Shown: positions 15,774-22,744 of the stretch, piece by piece
Layout of the letters: each line of letters opens with the position of its first letter
Position numbering within the stretch: position 1 is the first letter of the stretch
Translations under genes and position numbers: made by a program
Virus record (IMG/VR): IMGVR_UViG_3300029787_000169
Span: 1 to 23,834 of that record
Strand: one strand, 5' to 3'
Length of the DNA: 23,834 nt
From: a virus
The notes under the pieces: generated by a model
The model's database searches: none
Told to the model about the DNA's origin: nothing
The model's input: the letters and a program-made list of their open reading frames with translations, nothing else

Positions 15774-16352
15774 ATGGCTCGTAAGAAACTATTAACAGAA
15801 GGCGAGATTCGCCAATTTATGAAACTCGCTAACTTGCGACCTATTGGTGAGGATCGCCTTAGTGAGATGGGCGGCGGCTACATGGCCGGTGCTCGTGATG
15901 ACGATGAAGAAGATGAGGGCGCCGAGGGAGACGAAGGTGAGGATGTCGAAGGCATGCTTGGTCTTGAAGAGCCAGAGGGTGTTGATGAACCAGCAGAAGC
16001 TGGCCCCGAACTTGACGCCGGCGATGGCATGATGGGCGGAATGGACGCCGACGAACGTGAGGAAATACTGACGGATGTTGTTATGGCTGTAGCCCAAAAA
16101 CTTGGTATTGAGGACAGAGTTGATGTTGAGGAAGTAGAGGGTGATGCTGACATGGAAGACATGGGCGACATGGGGGATATGGGAGACATGGAAGATGATG
16201 AGCCCGCGGAAGACCCAGCTGACGAATTAGATCCGGATGATGTTGTTGCCGAAGTAGTGAATAGAGTTGCATCTAGGCTTCAGAGAGAAAATCGCAAAGA
16301 GCAGTTGGCCGAACAACTCGCCGCTCAGATTATGAAAAGACTTACAAAATAG
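15774..16352 (+). CDS. Extremely acidic protein, possible scaffold/internal head protein
   Basis: A 192-residue protein, most of it Asp/Glu-rich (for example DDDEEDEGAEGDEGEDVEG at about 42-60) with a D-M-G/E repeat at 126-140, between a basic N-terminus (ARKKLLTEGEIRQFMKLANL) and a basic helical C-terminus (LQRENRKEQLAEQLAAQIMKRLTK). That layout, acidic centre with helical ends, recalls scaffold or prohead core proteins; the N-terminal LLTEGE resembles the short head-targeting peptides of T4-type internal proteins, which a prohead protease cleaves after Glu. It could instead be a DNA mimic. AAGGAG lies 8 nt before the ATG. It is the last gene before the terminator at 16381. Confidence 0.7.
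   Translation: MARKKLLTEGEIRQFMKLANLRPIGEDRLSEMGGGYMAGARDDDEEDEGAEGDEGEDVEGMLGLEEPEGVDEPAEAGPELDAGDGMMGGMDADEREEILTDVVMAVAQKLGIEDRVDVEEVEGDADMEDMGDMGDMGDMEDDEPAEDPADELDPDDVVAEVVNRVASRLQRENRKEQLAEQLAAQIMKRLTK
16149..16193 (+). repeat. Nine-base in-frame tandem repeat, five units
   Basis: Five consecutive units of GAYATGGRN encode Asp-Met-Glu/Gly inside the acidic protein. Third-position changes between units suggest that the peptide repeat is kept while the DNA drifts. Confidence 0.75.
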
Positions 16353-16353
16353 C

Positions 16354-16382
16354 TTGACACAGTTATAAACGTATGTTATATT
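16354..16382 (+). promoter_or_regulatory. Sigma70-type promoter P2
   Basis: TTGACA at 16354-16359 and TATATT at 16377-16382 are separated by 17 bases. The predicted start, near 16389, lies inside the left arm of the terminator hairpin at 16381-16408. It would drive the membrane-anchored protein, the second ClpP-like protein and the 676-aa gene. Confidence 0.78.
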
Positions 16383-16415
16383 AACCACTGAGCACACTCA
16401 GTGGTTAATTTTTTT
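16381..16415 (+). terminator. Intrinsic terminator with perfect 12-bp stem
   Basis: TTAACCACTGAG (16381-16392) and CTCAGTGGTTAA (16397-16408) are perfect inverted repeats around a CACA loop, followed by seven T (16409-16415). This is a textbook rho-independent terminator for transcripts arriving from the P1 operon. Its first two bases are also the end of the P2 -10 element. Confidence 0.88.
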
Positions 16416-16424
16416 GAGGTGATT

Positions 16425-16847
16425 ATGGAGCATTTCTGGTTATATATATTGGTTTTTGTGTTTGGGTATCTGACACATAAAACATTTTATTTCTTTCGTT
16501 CCATTAAGATCAGTATTGGTCTAATACGTGTGTCGCAACTAATTAGTTTAGCCGTGTTATCCAGATCTATGGAAAATTTTTACTATTCACATACTGCCCG
16601 TCTTCGTTACATGAGGGAGCACGGACACGACGATAAGAGTATTAAAGACGCGAGGCGTTCTTTTAACATTGAAATTAACAATTTTAAGAAAAAAACAATT
16701 GAAGAAATATTAGACTTGCATCCTAATTTTTACAGCCCAATTGTTGATTTTGATAACTGGAAATCGGCTATGGACTTTTTAGAAAATAATAAACACTTTG
16801 TGTTACAACTTTTAAATCAGGATAAAAATGATAAAAAAACTTCTTGA
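16425..16847 (+). CDS. Membrane-anchored small protein, unknown
   Basis: A 140-residue protein with an N-terminal hydrophobic segment (WLYILVFVFGYLTH, about 4-18), followed by a moderately hydrophobic helix (IGLIRVSQLISLAVL, about 30-44) and a long hydrophilic helical region with many aromatic and basic residues. Probably anchored in the inner membrane with the C-terminus in the cytoplasm. The start at ATG 16425 is preferred because TGAGGTGA stands 4-11 nt before it; an in-frame GTG at 16401 lies inside the terminator. It is the first gene of the P2 unit and overlaps the ClpP-like gene by 20 nt. Function unknown. Confidence 0.75.
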   Translation: MEHFWLYILVFVFGYLTHKTFYFFRSIKISIGLIRVSQLISLAVLSRSMENFYYSHTARLRYMREHGHDDKSIKDARRSFNIEINNFKKKTIEEILDLHPNFYSPIVDFDNWKSAMDFLENNKHFVLQLLNQDKNDKKTS

Positions 16848-17457
16848 CAAAATAACAAATATTGAGAGTGAGGAGCAAAAAGTCGTATTAATTGACGCGG
16901 ATTCACTAGATATGAGATCGGAGCCCGACTTAAGAACTATTGGTATGTTTTGCGATGTTCAAGAAGAAAAAGTTGCAGAAGTCATACATGCTATGCTTTA
17001 TCTCAACGAGACAAACAAGATAGAAAAAGATCCAACAAAGAAGCGTCCTATAGAATTTTATCTATCAACGTATGGCGGCAGCGCTGATGACATGTTTGCC
17101 CTCTATGACATAATGCGAACTATTCGACAAGAAACCGAAATTCACACATTAGGCCTGGGCAAAGTTATGTCTGCTGGGGTATTACTTTTAGCAGCGGGTA
17201 CAAGGGGTAAGCGTCGGATAGCAAAAAACTGTCGTGTGATGATTCATTCGGTGGCGGCAGGCAATCATGGTAACTTACAGGATTTGACTAACGAACTAGA
17301 AGCAATCTCAGATCTGCAAAAAATGTACACTAATTGTTTAGTAGCCGAAACCAATATGACTAAAAGCGATATAAAAGAAATGCTTAATCGCAATGTTAAT
17401 GTCTATTTATCAGCAGAAGAAGCTGTTAAGCTTGGGATTGCAGATATTATAATTTAA
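16828..17457 (+). CDS. ClpP-like protein (second copy, altered triad)
   Basis: A 209-residue ClpP-fold protein: YLSTYGGSADDMFALYDIM (78-96) matches the ClpP SxGG region, GKVMSAGVLLLAAG has nucleophile Ser115, VMIHSVAAG has His140, and VYLSAEEAVKLGIAD matches the ClpP C-terminal DRxLSAxEAxxxGLxD. The triad Asp of ClpP falls on Asn191, so activity may be weakened or the acid supplied otherwise. It has a longer N-terminal extension (about 30 residues) than the copy at 9468 and only modest similarity to it, so the two are old paralogs or separate acquisitions. AGGA lies 6 nt upstream of the ATG. Neighbouring acidic and 676-aa genes and groEL make prohead maturation a reasonable guess. Confidence 0.84.
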   Translation: MIKKLLDKITNIESEEQKVVLIDADSLDMRSEPDLRTIGMFCDVQEEKVAEVIHAMLYLNETNKIEKDPTKKRPIEFYLSTYGGSADDMFALYDIMRTIRQETEIHTLGLGKVMSAGVLLLAAGTRGKRRIAKNCRVMIHSVAAGNHGNLQDLTNELEAISDLQKMYTNCLVAETNMTKSDIKEMLNRNVNVYLSAEEAVKLGIADIII

Positions 17458-17467
17458 GGAACACAAC

Positions 17468-19498
17468 ATGTCAGAATTAAGAGATCTGTTGAGAGAAGAA
17501 TATATTAGACAAGTCAACCAGCTTGATTTAAAAAAGCTTTTAGAGATGGTTGAAGATGTGATGTCGCAGCCAATAACTATTGCAGAACAAGAAGCGCCAA
17601 CGATTGACGATGCTTCTGAGCAAGAAACGCTAGACATGGTTTTAAAGATGATCCCCAATATTGAGGTTTCTGAGATTGGCTGGTCAGATGTAAGTACAGT
17701 TGAAAAGGACGGTAAAGAACAAGTTGTTAGTGGGCCTCAGCGCGCCTTGTTGGAAAACTATCTTAACAATATAGCAGGGTCGACTTTCCAAGAGCGTATC
17801 GATAATGTGTCGATGTTCTATGCCGATGGTGCTGGTATCATCGGCCAAGGCAAAGATCAAAGCCGCGCCGGTCGCCTCACCCAGGCTATCTCTTATCTTG
17901 TGTTTTATAAGACTCTAACAAAGGTAATTACAAACTTTAATGCGTCCTCCGCTGGTTTTAGTTTTGAGTCTTTCCTATCTGCGCTTGTGGAGGGGCAACA
18001 AATTCAGACTGGTAATAAAACAATTGCTGATTACACAGATAATTTAAGCGGTGAAGAAATTCCTGTGAGCCTGAAGCTGTATCGCGAGGGAGGCTTAGAG
18101 GTCGGCGGAAGCTATACTGATCTTATTAATGACTTAGTTGACCCTAAGTTCCAATTTAAAGGCATGCGTTATGTTGTTTGTACAAAAGATTTAACCGGTC
18201 AAGATCTAGAACAGGAAGGTGAAATTAAGTTTTGGCAGTTTGACTTTACACTTGATAATGTGATGCGAATTTTGATGAACTCTAAAGAAAAGTCAGCAGA
18301 GTGCATTCGTCTTCCACAAGAAGCGGTCAGCTTAATCAGAGGCAAGGGTGCTGAGAGGAGCGATTATTCTAATATGCTAGGGCTACCACAGAAGGCGACC
18401 ATGCCCAGTGCAGACGAAGTTTACACTAAATTTTTTATTCCTAAATTTAAAGCCAATCTAGTGGCTCTTCAAAAAAATCAAAAAAGAATAATAAGTTATG
18501 TTTTGCGTAGCGAAAAAGAAGTTAATGATTTTTTAAATCAATTGAACTGGGATAGTAACGACAAGCTTTTTCAAGATGTGTTCATAACGATTCAACACCC
18601 AGGCGAGGAAGAACCACAGCAAGAAAACTATGGTGCCCAGCGAGGGCGCGCCCTAATCAATGACCAAGAGTTAATAAGTTTTGCAACGGAGTGGAAAGAT
18701 TCCTTGGTGCAGGACACATTGGGTAATCCCGATAAAAACCCTCCTTTGGCTGCTTTATTGAAAAGCGGCATAAGAAAAAACGGAGAGTACACCAGGAAAA
18801 TGGAAGACGTGCTCAAAGGACTAGTTCTTGATATTGCGCGCGCAGTTAAGCGCGCCAACCAGCAGAAGTCAAAAGTCAGCACAGAAGACCGAAAGAATCC
18901 AAATTATAGCCCCCAAAGAGATCCTACTGCGGGCGTAACATCTGTATTCCGTGCCTCTGAAATTGAATTAGAGCGCAAGGAAATGATTCGGCGTATACTT
19001 GATGCCGAGGGTGGTTTTCTGTCTCCTGTTGCATCGGCACAGGTATATGATGATACTAAAAACGAGGCTCACAAAAAAGCATTATTAAAGCACTCGCTTG
19101 GATATTTGAATACAATGCACTTTTCTCTTAATCAGAAGCAGGCAACAGACAGTGCACCCCCTGGTGAAGCCAAGTATGATATAGAAGACGAGACAGGAGA
19201 AGAGGTTAAAGTACGGGGTGGTGTTAGTGCTATATACTTGGGCGAGATTAAAGTGGGAGCTAAATATGTCGCAGAAGCCATGGCAGGAGTGCGAGATATT
19301 CTTAACGAAGAGATACTTGAGATTTTCCGAGCATTGAAATCCCTATCTGATAGTCTCAACGGCTTCTTTGCAGGCGGTTTAAAAGATGACAGCTTGGCTA
19401 CAACTGCCGTCAGCAGCGCCAATAACATTGGCTCTAAGGAAGTATTAACGGCTCCTGGTGGTGGCCAACAAATGTCGTTGCCTTTTGATAAAAAATAA
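17468..19498 (+). CDS. 676-aa unknown protein with nuclease-like residue pattern and clamp-binding-like tail
   Basis: I do not recognise this family. The N-terminus MSELRDLLREEYIRQ is an amphipathic helix like those of phage internal proteins. A central block (about 119-225) reads GAGIIGQGKDQSRAGRLTQA, then SAGFSFESFLSALVEG (Glu167), TIADYT (Asp188) and VSLKLY (Lys203). Glu ... Asp-x14-Lys with a 'xLK' strand is the spacing seen in PD-(D/E)XK nucleases, but the Glu of ExK is Ser here. The extreme C-terminus is GGGQQMSLPFDKK; QMSLPF (668-673) resembles the sliding-clamp-binding peptide of Hda (QLSLPL). It follows the ClpP-like gene by 10 nt. It may be a DNA-processing enzyme, an inactivated nuclease, or a structural protein. 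Confidence 0.72.
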   Translation: MSELRDLLREEYIRQVNQLDLKKLLEMVEDVMSQPITIAEQEAPTIDDASEQETLDMVLKMIPNIEVSEIGWSDVSTVEKDGKEQVVSGPQRALLENYLNNIAGSTFQERIDNVSMFYADGAGIIGQGKDQSRAGRLTQAISYLVFYKTLTKVITNFNASSAGFSFESFLSALVEGQQIQTGNKTIADYTDNLSGEEIPVSLKLYREGGLEVGGSYTDLINDLVDPKFQFKGMRYVVCTKDLTGQDLEQEGEIKFWQFDFTLDNVMRILMNSKEKSAECIRLPQEAVSLIRGKGAERSDYSNMLGLPQKATMPSADEVYTKFFIPKFKANLVALQKNQKRIISYVLRSEKEVNDFLNQLNWDSNDKLFQDVFITIQHPGEEEPQQENYGAQRGRALINDQELISFATEWKDSLVQDTLGNPDKNPPLAALLKSGIRKNGEYTRKMEDVLKGLVLDIARAVKRANQQKSKVSTEDRKNPNYSPQRDPTAGVTSVFRASEIELERKEMIRRILDAEGGFLSPVASAQVYDDTKNEAHKKALLKHSLGYLNTMHFSLNQKQATDSAPPGEAKYDIEDETGEEVKVRGGVSAIYLGEIKVGAKYVAEAMAGVRDILNEEILEIFRALKSLSDSLNGFFAGGLKDDSLATTAVSSANNIGSKEVLTAPGGGQQMSLPFDKK

Positions 19499-19511
19499 AC
19501 CAAGAATAGCC

Positions 19512-19540
19512 TTGACAAAAAACTATTCAGGGATTATAAT
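19512..19540 (+). promoter_or_regulatory. Sigma70-type consensus promoter P3 for groEL
   Basis: TTGACA at 19512-19517 and TATAAT at 19535-19540, both perfect consensus, are separated by 17 bases. Predicted start near 19547, only about 16 nt before the groEL ATG. A dyad GAATAG (19504-19509) / CTATTC (19523-19528) flanks the -35 element. No CIRCE (HrcA) element is present. Confidence 0.88.
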
Positions 19541-19562
19541 ATAAACTAACCATGAGGGAACA

Positions 19563-21134
19563 ATGAGCAGAGCTTATGATGACAATCAAACTCTACAACA
19601 GAAAATTATTAAAGGCGCTAACGTACTGGCAGACAACGTGGCGTCTACACTCGGGCCGAAAGGTCGCAATGTACTGCTAAAAGAGAAAGACAAGCAACCG
19701 TTTATCACCAAGGACGGTGTGACAGTTGCTGCATTTGTAGCATTGGAGGATCCATTTGAAAATGCAGGCGCTCAAATCTTACGCCAAGCGGCTATTGAAA
19801 CTAATAACGAGGCAGGGGATGGAACAACGACATCAACGGTTCTTGCAAGAGCTATCTTGCGAGAATCCCAAAGGTTCATCGCATCCGGTGTGTCTCCTAT
19901 CGAGCTACAACGTGGCATCGATTTGGCTGTTAGGGAAGTGGTAGTCAATCTTGAACAGACATCCCAGCCAGTCAAAAGCTTGTCTGACATTGAACATGTT
20001 GCTGCTATATCAGCAAACAATGATACAACAATTGGCAAATTAATTGCAACAGCGGTCGATAAAGTTGGACAAGACGGATCAATTACAATTGAAGAATCGC
20101 GTTCTATTGAAACTTCTTTGGATGTTACTGAGGGTTTTAAATTTGATGCTGGTTTTTGTGCCGGTGCTTTTGTAACAGATGAAAGGCGCGGCTTAATGCA
20201 CTATGAGGAGCCACTATTTTTGGTTACCGATCATAAGATTTCAAATGTTGAATCAATCTTGCCTGTTTTGGAAATGATTGCCCGCGAAAATCGGCCCCTT
20301 ATTATGGTGGCTGAAGATATTGAAGGTCAGGCTCTCGCCGCGATGATTATGAATGCTATGCGTGGTACGTTAAAAGTGGCAGCAATTAAGGCCCCAATGT
20401 ACGGCGAGGAGCGTAGAAATGTTTTATCAGACTTGGCTATGTCCGTGGGTGCAACATTTATTACCCGAGAGAGTGGCACCAAACTCGCTGATATTCAAAT
20501 GGTAGATCTGGGAACTGCAAAGTTTATTGAGAGTAACAAGAATAGCACAACTGTTGTTGGTGGAAATTGTAATTATGAGTTAATTGAAGAGAGAATTGGT
20601 TCGTTGAAGCAGCTGATTAAAGAAACTAGCTCACTCAGCGAGTGTTCTCGTATACAAGATCGAATTGTTCGCCTTTCCTCTGGTGTTGCCGTAATTAGAG
20701 TCGGTGGCGCCACTGAGGTTGAGATGACTGAAAAGAAACACCGAATTGAAGATGCTTTAGAAGCGGTAAGATCAGCCCAGCAAGAGGGAATTGTTATGGG
20801 CGGGGGTACGGCGTTACTGAAAGCTTCGGAAAAGATTAATATTGTTGGCGATGGTAATGAGCAGCAGTATGGCGCAACAGTAATTCGCAACGCTTGTCAA
20901 GAGCCACTGCGACAAATGGCTTTCAATGCATCTGAATCCCCAGATATAATAATCGATAAAATTTTGGCAGCTGATCAAAATTATGGCTGGAATTTTAGAA
21001 CCGGCGAATTGGTTAATCTATTTAAAAATGGCATTATAGATCCCGTTAAGGTTACCCGTGTTGCTTTGCAAAATGCTGCTAGCTGTGCAGGAACTTTAAT
21101 AACTACTAATTACGGGATTGTACAAACGGAGTAA
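19563..21134 (+). CDS. groEL: GroEL-type chaperonin
   Basis: A complete 523-residue group I chaperonin (E. coli GroEL is 548). ATP-binding motifs are intact: TLGPKGRNV (29-37), TKDGVTVA (49-56), AGDGTTTSTVLA (84-95), and RIEDALEAVRSAQQEGIVMGGGTALL with the ATPase Asp. In the apical domain, GroEL's GYLSPYF reads GFCAGAF, so Tyr203, a substrate- and GroES-contact residue, is Ala, while the downstream hydrophobic helix (VESILPVLEMI) is kept. The C-terminal GGM repeat tail is absent; the protein ends at TNYGIVQTE. It would form a folding ring, probably with the co-chaperonin at 2775, for phage proteins such as capsid. GAGGGA lies 3 nt before the ATG, and the gene has its own consensus promoter. 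Confidence 0.97.
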   Translation: MSRAYDDNQTLQQKIIKGANVLADNVASTLGPKGRNVLLKEKDKQPFITKDGVTVAAFVALEDPFENAGAQILRQAAIETNNEAGDGTTTSTVLARAILRESQRFIASGVSPIELQRGIDLAVREVVVNLEQTSQPVKSLSDIEHVAAISANNDTTIGKLIATAVDKVGQDGSITIEESRSIETSLDVTEGFKFDAGFCAGAFVTDERRGLMHYEEPLFLVTDHKISNVESILPVLEMIARENRPLIMVAEDIEGQALAAMIMNAMRGTLKVAAIKAPMYGEERRNVLSDLAMSVGATFITRESGTKLADIQMVDLGTAKFIESNKNSTTVVGGNCNYELIEERIGSLKQLIKETSSLSECSRIQDRIVRLSSGVAVIRVGGATEVEMTEKKHRIEDALEAVRSAQQEGIVMGGGTALLKASEKINIVGDGNEQQYGATVIRNACQEPLRQMAFNASESPDIIIDKILAADQNYGWNFRTGELVNLFKNGIIDPVKVTRVALQNAASCAGTLITTNYGIVQTE

Positions 21135-21138
21135 AAAT

Positions 21139-21363
21139 ATGACAGAAAATATGCAAAAAGGAGATCTAGTCTGGATCCCGCAGGATACCAGACTGCACTG
21201 GCTCCGTGAAGACAGCGACAAGCGTTATCTGGTCACGGATGCACCTCGCACGGCTGTTATTTGTGCACAAAGTGATAGAAGTTACGATGTGTTTATAGAT
21301 GGCAATGTGTGGACAGTCAATAAAATGCTTACTTACCATGTGGAAAGCGAATATGCTCGTTAA
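21139..21363 (+). CDS. Small beta-rich protein, unknown
   Basis: A 74-residue protein with alternating strand-like segments: KGDLVWIPQDTRLHW, KRYLVTDAPRTAVIC and SYDVFIDGNVWTVNKMLTY. The first segment, a charged residue and Gly followed by a hydrophobic strand, is typical of small SH3-like barrels. I prefer the ATG at 21139 with CGGAG 6-10 nt upstream; an in-frame TTG at 21118 lies inside groEL, and Met5 (21151) is an alternative. It starts 4 nt after groEL and overlaps the next gene by 11 nt, so it is part of the groEL transcript. Function unknown. Confidence 0.72.
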   Translation: MTENMQKGDLVWIPQDTRLHWLREDSDKRYLVTDAPRTAVICAQSDRSYDVFIDGNVWTVNKMLTYHVESEYAR

Positions 21364-21643
21364 ACTTACGGAAGTGTGTAACAACGGTGCTGTAACGACC
21401 AATAAGCATTACTCTTTAAGAGAGATTTTTATTAATCCGGAGCATGTTGTGATGATTCGCGAAGAGAAAAGAATGAAAGAATTGAACGAAAGAGGAAAGG
21501 TTGCAGCCGGCCTTGATGGTGCACATCAATTTTCAAAATTGACCATTAATCGAGGCCAAGCCGGTACGGAAATTGTTGTTGTAGGTTCCCCTGACATGGT
21601 AGAAAGCACATTAAAAACCGGCAAGAGATTACTAAAAGGATAA
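21353..21643 (+). CDS. Small FlbD-like protein
   Basis: A 96-residue protein. MLVKLTEV, REIFINPEHVVMIREE and TEIVVVGSPDMVESTL have the same order as FlbD, a short flagellar-region protein (IxLT opening, INPxxIxxIE centre, and a late VxES segment), with a 30-residue charged insertion in between. A connection to flagella is not implied; small proteins of this shape occur in many phages. I chose ATG 21353 because GGAAAG lies 6 nt upstream and overlap with the previous gene is then only 11 nt; earlier in-frame ATGs (21299, 21305, 21338) would give long overlaps. Role unknown. Confidence 0.65.
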   Translation: MLVKLTEVCNNGAVTTNKHYSLREIFINPEHVVMIREEKRMKELNERGKVAAGLDGAHQFSKLTINRGQAGTEIVVVGSPDMVESTLKTGKRLLKG

Positions 21644-21648
21644 ATACT

Positions 21649-22017
21649 ATGCGACAAAGAGTTACAATATCATATTCAATAGATTTAGAGGACTTGCCTA
21701 ATGAAGTTGGCAGATTGCTGGAATCGATGTTTGAGAGTGTTGACCAACTTCAGATTCTATGCGCTATGCCTTCGGAAGTTCTGTCTATTACAACTCTTGA
21801 TAAAATTAGTGAGATGAAAAATTCAATAATTGCCATGGATAGCCAACTAACTGATATTGACGCATTGATTCGTGGATATCTAAATCATGCCTCTCAATTG
21901 AAGCAGCCTATTGAAGATTCGGCTGACAAACTTGAACAGTTAGACAGTTTAAGACAAAAAATTGAAAACCTGAAGCGTCCACATGAGAGTACTGCACAAG
22001 AGCCCACTCAAAGATAA
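21649..22017 (+). CDS. Coiled-coil hypothetical protein
   Basis: A 122-residue, probably helical protein. It opens with a strand (RVTISYSIDLEDLPNEVGRLLE) and continues with heptad-like helices (KISEMKNSIIAMDSQLTDIDALI; DKLEQLDSLRQKIENL) consistent with a coiled coil from about 50 to 115. AAGGAT lies 7 nt before the ATG. It starts 5 nt after the FlbD-like gene and overlaps the next gene by 35 nt. No recognised family; a small oligomerising or adaptor protein is the most I can say. Confidence 0.7.
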   Translation: MRQRVTISYSIDLEDLPNEVGRLLESMFESVDQLQILCAMPSEVLSITTLDKISEMKNSIIAMDSQLTDIDALIRGYLNHASQLKQPIEDSADKLEQLDSLRQKIENLKRPHESTAQEPTQR

Positions 22018-22744
22018 CCGATTTAAAAACCTTTCGGTGGCCACATTAAAGAATATTATACCAAAGCATTCGGTTGTAAAATCTTATGGTCTTTTTGCTG
22101 GCAAGACAGAAATCTCTCTTGCCATGGATAAACGTCACGTCAATGCATATACTGATAGGGATATTATATTACATTTTTGGTATTGTTTGTTTGAAAATGG
22201 CGCCCGTATGTATGATATATTAACCAATAATATTTTCAATGTTGGCAGTGAGCTTGAGTTTAATATATTACAAGAAGATTTGCCCACTTATAAGGATGCT
22301 TTTTATTATTCAAGTGTGTTCTTTTTTCTTAACCGTTGCTCTAATACGGGTCAAGTATCCTGTGGTAAATATGATCCTGCTGGCCTAACTGAATACGCTC
22401 TTCGTTATCTTAAACTTTTTAAAAAACCAGAATTATTTAACGTTTTTAATCAAAGCACATCCGAGCCATCGCCCGAACCAGATTTTCTATTATACCCAAA
22501 TTTGTGTTATGATTATAATTTGTTTGATTATGGCAAGAGTCGCAGCTACGATACTTATCTTGTAAACCACAAAAAATTGAGACAAGTATTGTCAAAATCT
22601 AATAGAAAAATTATATTGGTGTATAACTTTCATCCCAAATTGTTGTCATTTTATGAAAATTATAATACTAGATTAGTCGATAAATATGGAAGAGTGTGTG
22701 ATAATCCTGAAAATTATGAGGAAGCAGTTGTTACAAATTTCTAG
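21983..22744 (+). CDS. D12-class adenine methyltransferase-like protein lacking the DPPY motif
   Basis: A 253-residue protein whose order of elements follows D12-class (Dam-type) methyltransferases. HSVVKSYGLFAGKTEISLAM (29-48) takes the place of the SAM-binding FxGGGxxxL motif, YYSSVFFFLNRCSNTGQVSCG (108-128) resembles the ARFFxINRxSxSGxxxSGG block, and HKKLRQVLSKSNRKIILVYN (196-215) resembles the FDHxxLxxxLxxxxgkxilSYN tail. Where the catalytic DPPY should stand, at about 167-175, it reads DFLLYPNLC, so methyl transfer is unlikely. The gene is more AT-rich than its neighbours. It overlaps the upstream gene by 35 nt with only a weak ribosome site. It may be a dead DNA-binding relative, possibly an inhibitor or a structural reuse. 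Confidence in the fold is moderate. Confidence 0.55.
   Translation: MRVLHKSPLKDNRFKNLSVATLKNIIPKHSVVKSYGLFAGKTEISLAMDKRHVNAYTDRDIILHFWYCLFENGARMYDILTNNIFNVGSELEFNILQEDLPTYKDAFYYSSVFFFLNRCSNTGQVSCGKYDPAGLTEYALRYLKLFKKPELFNVFNQSTSEPSPEPDFLLYPNLCYDYNLFDYGKSRSYDTYLVNHKKLRQVLSKSNRKIILVYNFHPKLLSFYENYNTRLVDKYGRVCDNPENYEEAVVTNF

Noticed and set aside
15878-16189. Long minus-strand frame rich in serine and proline opposite the acidic gene
   Set aside because: It is the mirror of Asp/Glu-rich codons, with no ribosome site and no plausible protein character.
17448-17453. TATAAT just before the 676-aa gene
   Set aside because: It lies in the end of the ClpP-like gene and the best -35 match is poor; the gene is explained by P2.
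19499-19562. Possible CIRCE/heat-shock element upstream of groEL
   Set aside because: The TTAGCACTC-N9-GAGTGCTAA sequence is absent; only a consensus sigma70 promoter and a short unrelated dyad are seen.
19552-19566. Four-codon upstream ORF whose stop overlaps the groEL start
   Set aside because: No ribosome site in front of it, and such short overlaps are expected by chance.
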